A stretch of 64,000 bases of DNA from Pseudomaricurvus sp050633365. GTDB taxonomy: Bacteria > Pseudomonadota > Gammaproteobacteria > Pseudomonadales > Cellvibrionaceae. The DNA is taken from NCBI GenBank assembly GCA_050633365.1, contig JBOEGJ010000002.1, forward strand, positions 96,973-160,972, given 5' to 3'. The notes under the pieces are model-generated. The model had not been told where the DNA came from. It made no database searches and saw nothing but the letters and a program-made list of their open reading frames with translations. Shown one piece after another: positions 36,377-45,620 of the stretch (within the stretch, counting starts at the first letter, position 1; every line of letters starts with the position of its first letter). A program made the translations under genes and the position numbers.

Positions 36377-36453
36377 GGCTAGGTAGCTCAGCTGGTTAGA
36401 GCACAGCATTCATAATGCTGGGGTCGCGTGTTCAAGTCACGCTCTAGCTACCA
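36377..36453 (+). tRNA. tRNA-Met (anticodon CAT), elongator type
   Basis: 77 bases with all arms: acceptor GGCTAGG with TCTAGCT, D-arm AGCTCAGCTGGTTAGAGC, anticodon stem CAGCA/TGCTG with loop TTCATAA, T-arm GCGTG/CACGC, discriminator A and encoded CCA. The acceptor ends in two wobble pairs, G1-U72 and G7-U66, unusual for elongator Met. A tRNA-Ile2 with modified CAT is the alternative; the GGGGTC variable loop favours Met. Confidence 0.88.
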
Positions 36454-36460
36454 TCTTCGA

Positions 36461-36495
36461 AAACCCTGATAACTTCGGTTGTCAGGGTTTTTTTA
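36461..36495 (+). terminator. Rho-independent terminator after tRNA-Met
   Basis: AAACCCTGATAAC, TTCG tetraloop, GTTGTCAGGGTTT, then a T run. Stem of about 13 bp with one mismatch, 7 bases after the tRNA. Confidence 0.93.
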
Positions 36496-36876
36496 TGCCT
36501 GTAAATGGAGCATTTAGTATTTACTCCTCTAGCGCTTCATTTGTCTAATTCCAGCTCATGCACTCAGGCCGGCGAGTACCGCCACCACTTACCTTACTTT
36601 GGTTAAACCCACCCTATTACTCGCCCTACAACCATCATCTCCAATAACTGCACCTCGAATTACACCCACTATTTATGGATGATGAACGCTAACGAATCCG
36701 CCCGATAGGCTCACACGGATTTCGCCTGAAGCTGTCAATTTAGATTAGAAGAAATAAAAGCGAGCCGAAAGTCACGCTAAGACGCCAGTAATTGAAGTGC
36801 GGTACATAGCAGCACCGCCCTTTACGACGCCAATACAACCTTATGTGTCTTCCCTACCAAGCTTCGAAGCGATAAG
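36496..36876. other. Intergenic region, no gene seen
   Basis: 381 bases between the tRNA-Met terminator and the convergent end of the PhoD gene. No open frame of interest, repeat of the tRNA 3' end, or integrase trace was seen. Confidence 0.55.
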
Positions 36877-38562
36877 TTAAATATCCTCTAGTACACCACC
36901 GCTATCTCGCTGCGTGCGAAACTCGGCAACCTGCGCCAGAGTATACTCAGGCTCATTAATTGCGCTGACTTTGAAAAAAGCGGCTTTTACGTCGCCGGAC
37001 GTTAATTCAATAAGCGTAAACCCATTACCGTGAGGATCATGCCAAACAACGTCCTCATTCGCGTCAGAAAACAGCTCTCCCAGATTATCAACGCCAGGTA
37101 TATAGTGACCAAAGCCTGGAGAAGTCACGCTGGTACATCCAAACTCCACCCCCCGGGGCTCACCGGTCTTGTCCACCAACCTATTGGCCCAAGCGGTGTG
37201 AGTATCGCCAGTTAACGTAATAAGTTGAGCACCCGCTTGCTTGGCAGAGCTGTACAGTCGTTCGCGGGCAGCAGGAAAACCATCCCAGCCATCCAGGTTG
37301 AGTGGTAACCCCAGAGCAGAGAATTCAATGAAGGGGATCACTCGCGGATCTGTGATAGCCTCCTTATCATCAGCGCTCAACTGTTTGGTAAAATCCGGAG
37401 GATTTACTCTTGCCATAATGGTTTGATTGGCCAACACCTGCCAAGCCTTGTTAGCCTTTACCGATTCAGTCAATTCTTGCGAGAGCCACGCCTCCTGCGC
37501 ATGCCCCAGCATAGTTCGCTCCGAATCGTTAACTCGGGTCATAACTCCACGCACTTTGTTTGGTACATCCTCTGGGGCAACGTTGTGCATTTCCGTCTCC
37601 CAACTAATCTCTTGGGAGCGACCTGTCAGCCGAGTTTCAAGACACACAATACTGGCCACGTCACCAAAATCGAACGAGCGCCACAAAGCGCTGCGAGTTG
37701 ATCCGGCAACGGGGTCACGCACAGGCATCCATTCCAAATAGGCTTGCACCGCCACCTGCTTACGAGTCGTCCAAGTACCCTCCGTCGTAGGATCGTGATT
37801 TTCAGCACCGGTTCGATAGGCGTTATTCGCGCTTTCGTGATCGTCCCAGGTACAAATCCAAGGAGCGCAAGCGTGAGCATTTTGGAGCGATTTTTCTGAT
37901 TTATACTGTGCGTGGCGACGCCGATAATCCTTTAGGGTGATGATCTCAGTTGCCGGATCGTGGTTACGCCCTAGCTCGGAACCTACCTTACCGCCATACG
38001 CATCAATGCCATATTCGTAGAGATAATCACCGAGATGAATGACCGCATCCAACTCGTCCCGCTTCGATATCGCATCATAGACATTAAAGAAACCAAAGGG
38101 GTAATTCGTGCAAGACACCACTGCAACTCTTACAGGAGCCTCTCCACCAACAGCCAGAGTTTTGGTTCTGCCCACTGGCGAAGCCATCTTTGCAGAGGCC
38201 GTCTGTATGGTGAAATTGTAGAAATACTCAGTCGCAGGGTTCAGACCATCAACGTCGACCTTGATCGTGTAGTCCTGCTCTTCAGAGGTACGGACAACTC
38301 CAGCTCGCACTTTCTTTGAGAGTTTCTCGTCTTCAAACACTTGCCAGCTAACATCAACAACAGGCCCTTCGTTATCGATGCTTACTCGTGTCCAAAGTAT
38401 CACCCGATCACTTTGAGGATCACCAGATGCCACACCATGATTAAACGCCGCCTGCCCACTATAACGTCGCGGCGTATCACTATCGGTTAGTACCTGACAG
38501 CCCGCCAAACCCATGGCGCCGCCAACTAGGCCGAGGGCACTGCGTCTTGTGATATCTACCAT
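36877..38562 (-). CDS. Tat-exported PhoD-like alkaline phosphatase
   Basis: Phosphodi-/monoesterase of the PhoD family, 561 residues. The N-terminus is a twin-arginine signal (ITRRSALGLVGGAMGLAGC) that also ends in a lipobox-like LAGC, so it may be a Tat-exported lipoprotein. The PhoD N-domain follows (HGVASGDPQSDRVILWTRVS), then the metallophosphatase motifs SCTNYPFGFFNVYDA, HLGDYLYEYG, WDDHES and LTGDTHTAW, which hold the Ca/Fe centre. Start has GGGGGA upstream. It would release phosphate from organic esters in the periplasm; no Pho box was recognised. Confidence 0.92.
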   Translation of the reverse strand: MVDITRRSALGLVGGAMGLAGCQVLTDSDTPRRYSGQAAFNHGVASGDPQSDRVILWTRVSIDNEGPVVDVSWQVFEDEKLSKKVRAGVVRTSEEQDYTIKVDVDGLNPATEYFYNFTIQTASAKMASPVGRTKTLAVGGEAPVRVAVVSCTNYPFGFFNVYDAISKRDELDAVIHLGDYLYEYGIDAYGGKVGSELGRNHDPATEIITLKDYRRRHAQYKSEKSLQNAHACAPWICTWDDHESANNAYRTGAENHDPTTEGTWTTRKQVAVQAYLEWMPVRDPVAGSTRSALWRSFDFGDVASIVCLETRLTGRSQEISWETEMHNVAPEDVPNKVRGVMTRVNDSERTMLGHAQEAWLSQELTESVKANKAWQVLANQTIMARVNPPDFTKQLSADDKEAITDPRVIPFIEFSALGLPLNLDGWDGFPAARERLYSSAKQAGAQLITLTGDTHTAWANRLVDKTGEPRGVEFGCTSVTSPGFGHYIPGVDNLGELFSDANEDVVWHDPHGNGFTLIELTSGDVKAAFFKVSAINEPEYTLAQVAEFRTQRDSGGVLEDI

Positions 38563-39142
38563 GGAGAATTCCCCCTGCTCTCGATGTTTGAATATGAATA
38601 ACTGACGAAGATTTTTTCATTCCTTAAGCAACCATGAGATAACTCAGGCATACCGGCCTCATCAGAAAGCCAATGGGTATCTAGCTTAGAGTTACCCCTT
38701 CTATTAAGCCCGTCAGATTCGAACTTGCCCGATAGAGTGGCACAACAGCCGATCATTGAAAAGCCGAGCCAAAACCGACTGGCTTCTCATAGTAATATCG
38801 ACGGCTTGCAGGACTTAAAACGCCCACACACCTAAAACCCTGTGATTGAATTGATGGCAGTCGTTTCTCTTTTTGAGTTTTTGAGCTTTAACTGGAGTTT
38901 CCTTCGATAGGTGCTGTTTAAGTAGGTTCGATTCATCTAGGCGCTGTTCAAATAGCGAGGCACTCTTGAGCGCTAAACCCTTCCCCTCCTAAAACCGTCC
39001 AGACAAGTGATGCGCCTTCACATCTTTTATTATGATAAGTTAAGGCTAAATCAAGACCTTCACGACTGGCAACTTGGCCCAGTAAAAGCTGCTATTATCA
39101 TCCTTCTAAAAACGCACTTGAAGGCGAAGCAATACATACATC
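38563..39142. other. Intergenic region, no confident gene
   Basis: 580 bases between the divergent PhoD and metallo-beta-lactamase-fold genes. Two similar 18-base stretches (TAGGTGCTGTTTAAGTAG and TAGGCGCTGTTCAAATAG) lie near 38,910 and 38,940. A minus-strand frame around 38,825-38,985 is open for about 50 codons but has no start and was not identified. Confidence 0.5.
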
Positions 39143-39892
39143 ATGAAGATTCATTTGTTGAAAACTCGGCTAGTCAACAGCTATGTGATTGAATACCCTA
39201 ATCGCTTGTTAATCGTCGACGTTGCGATTAAATGCCATCGTTATGTACTGGGTTTTATCGAGCAAGAACTCAGACGCTCGATCAGCGATGTGGAACTCGT
39301 CATATGTACCCATGATGATGCCGACCACATGGGAGGCGTTTCATCACTGGCACAATTGTGTGGTGCGAGCATTGCCATCCCTTTTGCCTCCGGCCGAGCT
39401 CACCACAAAATTATTAATAACCCAACGGGCTCCATAACACGCCTGCGCACTAGCTTTCGTGAATCACTGCGCGCTCGAGCGTGGGATATGTATTTCAACA
39501 AAGCACGCAACCAGGCCGCGGCCAAACAAGCAAAACTAAAGAAGACAGAAGAGCACTCGATATCAAGCGTGAAACTCAAGATAGACCATCGCCTAAAAGG
39601 TAACAGCAAAATACCAGGGTTTGACGACTGGCAAGTCGTACATACTCCTGGACACTCGTGGGATAGTTGTTGTTATTACCACTCGGCATCATCCAGCTTA
39701 ATCACGGGTGATACTCTGCTCGGAAGCGGAAAAGAAAATCGTTTGGTCGTGGCCTCCATCTATTCCAGTCGTCGCCAAACATTACGCACATTGGAAAAGC
39801 TATCGAAGCTCGAGGTCAATCGAGTCTACCCAGGTCATGGCAGTGTTATTTCTGGTACTGATCTGATTGGTCGCCATAACCTTCCCATCTAA
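39143..39892 (+). CDS. Metallo-beta-lactamase-fold hydrolase
   Basis: Probable metal hydrolase of 249 residues with the MBL fold. Metal motif reads THDDADHMGG, with Asp in place of the second His of HxHxDH; later ligands are His in HTPGHSWDS, Asp in ITGDTLLGSG and His in YPGHGSVISG. A basic helical insert (residues about 105-150) separates the two halves. Substrate unknown. The start at 39143 begins directly with the first beta strand (MKIHLLKTRLVNSYVIEY); no good ribosome-binding site was seen. Isolated between two gene-poor stretches. Confidence 0.82.
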   Translation: MKIHLLKTRLVNSYVIEYPNRLLIVDVAIKCHRYVLGFIEQELRRSISDVELVICTHDDADHMGGVSSLAQLCGASIAIPFASGRAHHKIINNPTGSITRLRTSFRESLRARAWDMYFNKARNQAAAKQAKLKKTEEHSISSVKLKIDHRLKGNSKIPGFDDWQVVHTPGHSWDSCCYYHSASSSLITGDTLLGSGKENRLVVASIYSSRRQTLRTLEKLSKLEVNRVYPGHGSVISGTDLIGRHNLPI

Positions 39893-40810
39893 TAAATCGA
39901 TTTTGGTCTTTCTCCTAACTAGAAAATAACCTCAATCAATATTACCTCTTTGATATGCTTTAATGAGCTTCTCAAGCTTGAGCGCTTTTACCTATTAGGT
40001 AAGCAGATGAACTAACACCCTGCCAGCGTTTGAACGCTCTGGTAAACGCGCTGTTTTGAGAAAACCCTAACAAATAAGTTATCTCGGTGATCGACAGATT
40101 ACGCTGCCCCAGATAACTGAAGGCTAACTCATGGCGGGTAGTATCGAGAACAACCGGAGTTAGCTACGACCGAAGAATAAGCGCTTTAGCTTTAGATCCA
40201 GGAGGTCGGAACTTATCTAGAAGAACAGATAGCGGACATAATTCAGCTGTCTTCGATTGGGTGAGATCCGACAGCAGTAGCTTCAATCAAAAACCCAAGA
40301 CGCATCTCCTAACCTAAGCCCCCAACAAGAGACGCTATGTTCGAGCATCCGAAAACGTTCAGTGCCAAGCAGGAACGCACGAAAAATCACTCATCATCTC
40401 TCCTCGAGATCTCTATTGACGCTAACAACTATTGCATCAGATAAATAGCGAGTCTAGACACAAGAAATTGCTCTTTAAATAATCTAGATCCTTCTAGAAT
40501 TACAACTACTTTTTCTATTGTTAGTGAAAATACGCGTTTGAAAAAAAGGCTGTCAATGCAGGTGAGCAGAAAGCTACGCGCATTTATAGGCGCAGCATAC
40601 CGCCCTGCTTCCAATAGCTGCTGGATTACGCCCCAAACCTATGATTCGCGACCTCTATCCAGCATCTATCGGAACAATCAACCACATAAAGAACAAGTTT
40701 CGAAACATAATTTCAAGAAAAGCAAATCACTAACATCATTCAGGCACAATGTTTACCACAGCACCGCCTACTATAGCTCTCCCTGAATGCCCCAACAGAG
40801 TGAGACAAGT
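39893..40810. other. Gene-poor region with a regulator remnant
   Basis: About 920 bases with no intact gene. The part from 39,972 to about 40,163 is a remnant of an AraC regulator (listed separately). The rest, about 40,170-40,790, has only short frames without ribosome-binding sites; it may be further decayed coding sequence. Confidence 0.55.
39972..40163 (-). pseudogene. Fragment of an AraC family regulator (C-terminal HTH)
   Basis: A 63-codon minus-strand frame with no start codon reads LDTTRHELAFSYLGQRNLSI, TEITYLLGFSQNSAFTRAFK, RWQGVSSSAY and then a TGA at 39972-39974. This is the second helix-turn-helix of an AraC protein, with the usual LGF(S)xxSAFxRAFKRWxG signature and a natural C-terminus. 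An in-frame TAG at 40164-40166 and loss of the first helix-turn-helix and ligand domain upstream show it is a remnant. It is not a close copy of the AraC gene at 32,810. Confidence 0.75.
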
Positions 40811-42463
40811 ATGAGTGATCTTATCCAAGCCATCCGCGAATCCGTTATTGGCGACAATGCCGCCCTGGAGACGCCGTTTGGATTGAAACCACTGGTTTAT
40901 GCTGATTACACCGCCTCGGGGCGTTCTCTGGATTTCATTGAGAATTTTATTCGTCAGCGGGTTTTGCCCTTCTACGCCAATACCCATTCGGAGAGTTCTT
41001 TCACCGGTGCCCAGACGACGGCCTTAAGAGAGCAAGCACGAGATCAAATTCGCCAGTGCGTGAAAGGCTCGGACGAGGACCAGATCATTTTTTGCGGCTC
41101 TGGGGCAACTTCTGCGATCAACAAACTGATCGATATTCTCAATTTGCGACTGCCTGCGGATTTAGACGATCGCTATGATTTTCAATCTCTCATTGGCAGC
41201 GACAATCGCCCGGTGGTTTTTATCGGCCCCTATGAACATCATTCCAACGAGCTGCCTTGGCGCGAGAGCATTGCCGATCTGGTTACCATCCCACTGACTC
41301 GCGACGGACAACTTGACACGAATGCACTCGAAGAACAGCTCGCTCACTATGAACATCGCCCGCTAAAGATCGGCAGCTTTTCGGCCGCCTCAAACGTGAC
41401 GGGGGTGAAGACCGATGTCGAATCGGTAACCGCTCTTTTGCATCAGTACGGCGCCTTTTCTTTTTGGGATTACGCCGCCGCTGCGCCTTATGTGGACATC
41501 AATATGAGCGACTATTGCGAACAGCGCCTGCACAAAGATGCGGCTTTTATATCCCCCCATAAGTTTATTGGAGGGCCCGGCACCCCTGGGGTTTTAGTGG
41601 TTAAAAAAAGCCTGCTCAACAATCGCATACCGGCAATGCCCGGTGGCGGTACGGTGACTTATGTGACTCCAGAAACTCACCGCTACAGCGATAACCATGA
41701 ACGCAGAGAAGAGGCTGGCACCCCTGCGATCATCGAAGCTATTCGAGCCGGATTGGTGTTTAAACTGCAACAAGACGTGGGCCTAGAGGAGATTGAACAA
41801 CGGGAAGCATCCTTTATTAGCCGTGCCATTGAACGCTGGTCTAGCCATAACAATATCGACATTCTCGGAAACCCGCAGATACCTCGACTCTCGATTGCCT
41901 CGCTGCGAATCACGCATCAGGGGCAAGATTTACACTACGGTTTTGTGGTGGCGCTGCTGAACGACTTATTTGGCATTCAGGCCAGAGGGGGATGCTCCTG
42001 CGCCGGACCTTATGGACACAGCCTTTTAGCAATGAATGCCGACTACAGTCGAGCCATTGAGACGCAAATTTCAGCCGGTCATTTGGTGCTCAGACCGGGA
42101 TGGGTACGCTTGAACTTTAACTATTTTATCGACCAAGCGACGTTTGATTACTTGCTGCAGGCAATAGAATTGATCGCCGATCACGGCTGGCGATTACTGC
42201 CGTTTTACCAATTCGATATGGCCACGGGAGCCTGGCGTTTTCAAGGCCAGCAAACCCCCTTGATGACTCGCCTCTCTGATTTTGATGGATTCGCCAATCA
42301 TCAGCCGCCGGTGGCTCTAGAGCAGAACTTCGATCATTACTTATCACAGGCAGAGGCGCAATTGATGCAAAATAATCGTTGCGAGGCCCGCTATTCACTG
42401 GCGCTCTCGACAGAGGCTCGGGCGCTTTGCTGGTTCGTCTTGCCCCAAAGTATTGAGTTATAG
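40811..42463 (+). CDS. PLP-dependent class V aminotransferase, cysteine-desulfurase-like
   Basis: Cytoplasmic PLP enzyme, 550 residues from the ATG at 40811 (GTGAGA upstream); an ATG eight codons earlier lacks a ribosome-binding site. PLP lysine is Lys251 in SPHKFIGGPGTPG, the aspartate stack is in FSFWDYAAAAPYVD, and a SufS/NifS-like Cys loop is present at RGGCSCAGPYG (Cys395, Cys397). It is much longer than SufS (about 400), with a C-terminal extension of about 130 residues of no recognised domain. Sulfur mobilisation or a Cys/Ser lyase reaction is likely; no Suf or Isc partners nearby. Confidence 0.85.
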   Translation: MSDLIQAIRESVIGDNAALETPFGLKPLVYADYTASGRSLDFIENFIRQRVLPFYANTHSESSFTGAQTTALREQARDQIRQCVKGSDEDQIIFCGSGATSAINKLIDILNLRLPADLDDRYDFQSLIGSDNRPVVFIGPYEHHSNELPWRESIADLVTIPLTRDGQLDTNALEEQLAHYEHRPLKIGSFSAASNVTGVKTDVESVTALLHQYGAFSFWDYAAAAPYVDINMSDYCEQRLHKDAAFISPHKFIGGPGTPGVLVVKKSLLNNRIPAMPGGGTVTYVTPETHRYSDNHERREEAGTPAIIEAIRAGLVFKLQQDVGLEEIEQREASFISRAIERWSSHNNIDILGNPQIPRLSIASLRITHQGQDLHYGFVVALLNDLFGIQARGGCSCAGPYGHSLLAMNADYSRAIETQISAGHLVLRPGWVRLNFNYFIDQATFDYLLQAIELIADHGWRLLPFYQFDMATGAWRFQGQQTPLMTRLSDFDGFANHQPPVALEQNFDHYLSQAEAQLMQNNRCEARYSLALSTEARALCWFVLPQSIEL

Positions 42464-42808
42464 CCACCCCAGATACCCAATAGGAATAACCCTTTCACTC
42501 ATCCGCCGCTCAGTGATTACACTCCACTAGCACGGCCTCCTCTGAAAACCTCAACGGTTACAAGGGTAACTATCAGCGGCCCCTTGTAACCGCCCCACTA
42601 CTCTTTTGTATGATAATTTCCATTCAATTTGAGCAGCAGGTCGCGCTACGAAGAGATTTTACACGCCAAATGGAAAATATTGCGCCACCAAGCCCTCAAT
42701 CGGCTATCCTTACAACAGTTATGGCTTACAGAATAACAACTAATAACAAATCACTACTAACAGCTACTAATAGCTACTAATAACAACACGCGCTAACTCA
42801 CGACTTTG
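42464..42808. other. Intergenic region with one hairpin
   Basis: 345 bases. A perfect 11-bp stem, GGTTACAAGGG with CCCTTGTAACC (42556-42591), could end the aminotransferase transcript although no T run follows. Near 42,760 the short unit AGCTACTAAT is repeated in tandem. No gene seen. Confidence 0.55.
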
Positions 42809-44278
42809 ATGAGACCGATGGATCGACTTCTACCTACCTTTGTATTTTCCGCCTTTTTGGTGTTTCTCACGATATCCGTTTCGACATCAGCCCAACCGGA
42901 CATCGAGCTAACCCCTGAAGAGGCCAGCTACATCTTAAAAAAAGGCCCCATTAAGATGTGTGTCGACCCTAACTGGATGCCCTACGAGCGAATTAATCGC
43001 CGTGGCGAACATGAGGGTATGGCAGCGGACTATTTAAAACTATTCTCTCGCCGAGCGGGACTATCGCTAGAACTACTGCCCACCCAAACGTGGCAAGAAA
43101 CCCTCGACGCAGCCAAACAGCGCCGCTGCGACATCATTTCTATGGCGCGCAACACCAAAGAGCGCCGCCAATACTTGAACTTTACCACCCCTTACGTCGC
43201 CTACCCGTATGTGATCGCCACCAGCAATGACAAGTTTTTCATTGAAGACATTCGCCAACACCCCAACAAAACCTTTGCCGTCGTAAAAGGCTACGCCGCC
43301 AGCCAATACCTTCGCGACATCATGCCCGATGTAAAACTCGTACCTGTGGATAACATCTATCAGGGCTTGGAAATGCTGCGAGAGCGGAAAGTCTACGGTT
43401 ACGTGGATTCAATTTTGTCGATCGGTTACTCCATCAGTAAAGAATCTTATGTGGATATCAAGATCTCAGGCAAACTCGACTTTTCGTCCAAACCTTCTGT
43501 CGCCATTCGCAATGACGAACCTCTGTTACTCAGCATTTTTCAAAAAGCCATGAATTCCGTCAGCGAACAAGAACGCCAAGAAATTTATAACCGCTGGTTT
43601 GCCATTCGGTTTGAACAAGGATTTGATTACAAGAACTTCTTACAAGTACTGCTGGCCATCACATTGATTATCGGCGGTCTAATTGTGTGGAATCGAAAAT
43701 TATCGATCGCCAACCGAATCACACGAGATACTCTGAGTGAACTTCACAAGACGCAAAAAGCACTGGAAGAAAAAAATACACAACTCGAGCACCTAGCCAC
43801 TACCGACTTACTCACCGGCCTGTGCAATCGCCTCAAAGTCGAGAACAGTTTGGAGCAAGAGTTTCGTCGACATCAACGTTTTGGCCACGCCTTCTCTATC
43901 ATTCTTTTGGACGTCGACCACTTTAAAAAGGTGAACGATGCCTATGGTCATCAAGTGGGTGATAAGGTACTGATCGAATTTTCGGAGCTGTTAAGAGAGC
44001 ATGTGCGCTCGGTAGACACGCTCGGGCGCTGGGGTGGTGAAGAGTTTATGATTGTATGCCCGGGCACGGATAAAGAAGGCATTATAGAGATGGCGAGCAA
44101 ACTAAAGGCCGCTATCGAAAACCATAATTTTTCTATCACCGGCCACCAAACTGCCAGCTTTGGCGCCGCGACAATTCGCGAAAATGACGTTCTCCAGCAA
44201 CTGATACTGCGTGCGGATAAGGCGATGTATCAGGCAAAACACCAAGGTAGAAATCAAGTAGTTTTTTCCCAAGACTAA
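42809..44278 (+). CDS. Solute-binding-domain diguanylate cyclase (SBP_bac_3-TM-GGDEF)
   Basis: Membrane sensor that makes c-di-GMP, about 489 residues. A signal/anchor segment (VFSAFLVFLTISVSTSAQ) precedes a periplasmic family 3 solute-binding domain (about 35-270, KMCVDPNWMPYERINRRGEH, RDIMPDVKLVPV), then a transmembrane helix (NFLQVLLAITLIIGGLIVW), a short coiled coil, and a cyclase with GGEEF at 409-413 and RxxD (RSVD) five residues before it. It should couple binding of a periplasmic solute, perhaps an amino acid, to c-di-GMP. Start ATG at 42809; a second ATG is three codons on. Its stop codon overlaps that of cobB on the other strand. Confidence 0.9.
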   Translation: MRPMDRLLPTFVFSAFLVFLTISVSTSAQPDIELTPEEASYILKKGPIKMCVDPNWMPYERINRRGEHEGMAADYLKLFSRRAGLSLELLPTQTWQETLDAAKQRRCDIISMARNTKERRQYLNFTTPYVAYPYVIATSNDKFFIEDIRQHPNKTFAVVKGYAASQYLRDIMPDVKLVPVDNIYQGLEMLRERKVYGYVDSILSIGYSISKESYVDIKISGKLDFSSKPSVAIRNDEPLLLSIFQKAMNSVSEQERQEIYNRWFAIRFEQGFDYKNFLQVLLAITLIIGGLIVWNRKLSIANRITRDTLSELHKTQKALEEKNTQLEHLATTDLLTGLCNRLKVENSLEQEFRRHQRFGHAFSIILLDVDHFKKVNDAYGHQVGDKVLIEFSELLREHVRSVDTLGRWGGEEFMIVCPGTDKEGIIEMASKLKAAIENHNFSITGHQTASFGAATIRENDVLQQLILRADKAMYQAKHQGRNQVVFSQD

Positions 44279-45585
44279 CCGTCGTCACCAAAAAACGAAG
44301 CGACCCACTCGATGTTCGAGGGGAAATACCAGTGAGCGTAAGACGCCAACAGCTTGCCTTGCTGATAGATACCTTCTGTTTCCCGGCCGGTTAAGTTAGA
44401 GCGGCAGCGAGACGAAAAGCCTGGATCGCTATGCAGGGAAGAATAGTGAAAAGTATGACCGCGAACTTCATAGTTTTGCAGGGTTGCTTTCAGCGATCCC
44501 AAACCCGCCACCTTCGAATTCACTATCGCCGAGGTATCAATAACACCACACAACTGCGACCTGTGCTGATCCCTATCGGTTAGCGAATTCAGTAAATACA
44601 GCATACCGCCACACTCCGCCAAGCAGGGAACCCGCTCAATGACCTCTCGAATCGAGGCAATCATGCCGGTGTTTTCTGATAGCTTCTGAGCGTGTAACTC
44701 AGGATATCCACCCGGCAAATACAGCGCATCGCAATCGGGTACCCGTTCATCACGCAATGGAGAAAAAAATTGAAGCTCTGCGCCAAGATCATTGAGCGCA
44801 TCAATATTAGCCGGATAAACAAACGCAAAAGCGGCGTCGCGAGCGATGGCAATACGGCGCCCCTTAAGAGAGCGCGAACTGTTTTCGCTCGCAGCTTGCG
44901 GCTTGTAAAACGTCACGGTTTCGGGAAGGTGTTCGAATTCCGATCCCGCCAATAAATCTGCCGCTACATCCAAGCGTTGCGTTAAATCGCTTTGCTCTTG
45001 TGCCAACTGTAACCCGAGATGACGCTCAGGCATGGTGATCTCAGCCTGCTTAGGCACCACGGCAAGCAATCGAGTTTCGGGTCTCAAGCTTTCACGCAAC
45101 AACTGCTCGTGGCGCTCACTGGCAACGCGATTGGCAACAACACCGGCAACGGTTAAATCCACATCGTAGTGGCTGAGTCCAAAACACAGGGCGCCAAAGG
45201 TCTGAGCCATAGCCCCTGCATCGATCACAGCCACAATAGGAATACCAAAACGCTTGGCAAGATCGGCACTGGAAGGGGTACCGTCGAACATCCCCATTAC
45301 GCCTTCAATGAGTATGAGATCAGCCTCTTCAGCGGCGTCAAACAACAGCGACTGGCATGCCTCTTCACCCACCATCCATAAATCCAGTTGATACGCGGGA
45401 TAGCCCGAGGCCAGTTCGTGAATCGTAGGATCAATAAAATCGGGACCAGTTTTAAACACGCGCACACGCAAACCGCGGCGACGATGAAATCTCGCCAGTG
45501 CGGCAGTTACGGTGGTTTTACCTTGACCAGAAGCCGGCGCTGCAATCAACAGCGCTGGGCAAGAAGCTTGAACCTTTGAAGACAT
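44275..45585 (-). CDS. cobB: Cobyrinic acid a,c-diamide synthase
   Basis: Glutamine- and ATP-dependent amidase of the corrin ring side chains a and c. 436 residues: N-terminal DRC/dethiobiotin-synthase-like ATPase (PALLIAAPASGQGKTTVTAA, KTGPDFIDP, EGVMGMFDG) and C-terminal class I glutamine amidotransferase-like domain with LYLPGGYPELHAQ and the Cys of LAECGGMLYL. It follows cobO by 35 bases, in the transcript governed by the cobalamin riboswitch upstream of cobO. Its stop (TAG) overlaps the stop of the convergent cyclase gene. Confidence 0.94.
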   Translation of the reverse strand: MSSKVQASCPALLIAAPASGQGKTTVTAALARFHRRRGLRVRVFKTGPDFIDPTIHELASGYPAYQLDLWMVGEEACQSLLFDAAEEADLILIEGVMGMFDGTPSSADLAKRFGIPIVAVIDAGAMAQTFGALCFGLSHYDVDLTVAGVVANRVASERHEQLLRESLRPETRLLAVVPKQAEITMPERHLGLQLAQEQSDLTQRLDVAADLLAGSEFEHLPETVTFYKPQAASENSSRSLKGRRIAIARDAAFAFVYPANIDALNDLGAELQFFSPLRDERVPDCDALYLPGGYPELHAQKLSENTGMIASIREVIERVPCLAECGGMLYLLNSLTDRDQHRSQLCGVIDTSAIVNSKVAGLGSLKATLQNYEVRGHTFHYSSLHSDPGFSSRCRSNLTGRETEGIYQQGKLLASYAHWYFPSNIEWVASFFGDDG

Positions 45586-45620
45586 CTGACAACAACTCGA
45601 AAGTACTTTTTACAACAGCG

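Noticed and set aside
38825..38985. Open minus-strand frame with a faint LysR-like GKGLALKSASLF stretch
   Set aside because: Too short and low in complexity to separate from chance; no start, no second motif.
40538..40786. 82-codon frame before the class V aminotransferase gene
   Set aside because: No ribosome-binding site, many rare residues, no family resemblance; lies in a decayed region.
36377..40810. Genomic island inserted at tRNA-Met
   Set aside because: No integrase and no second copy of the tRNA 3' end was found downstream.
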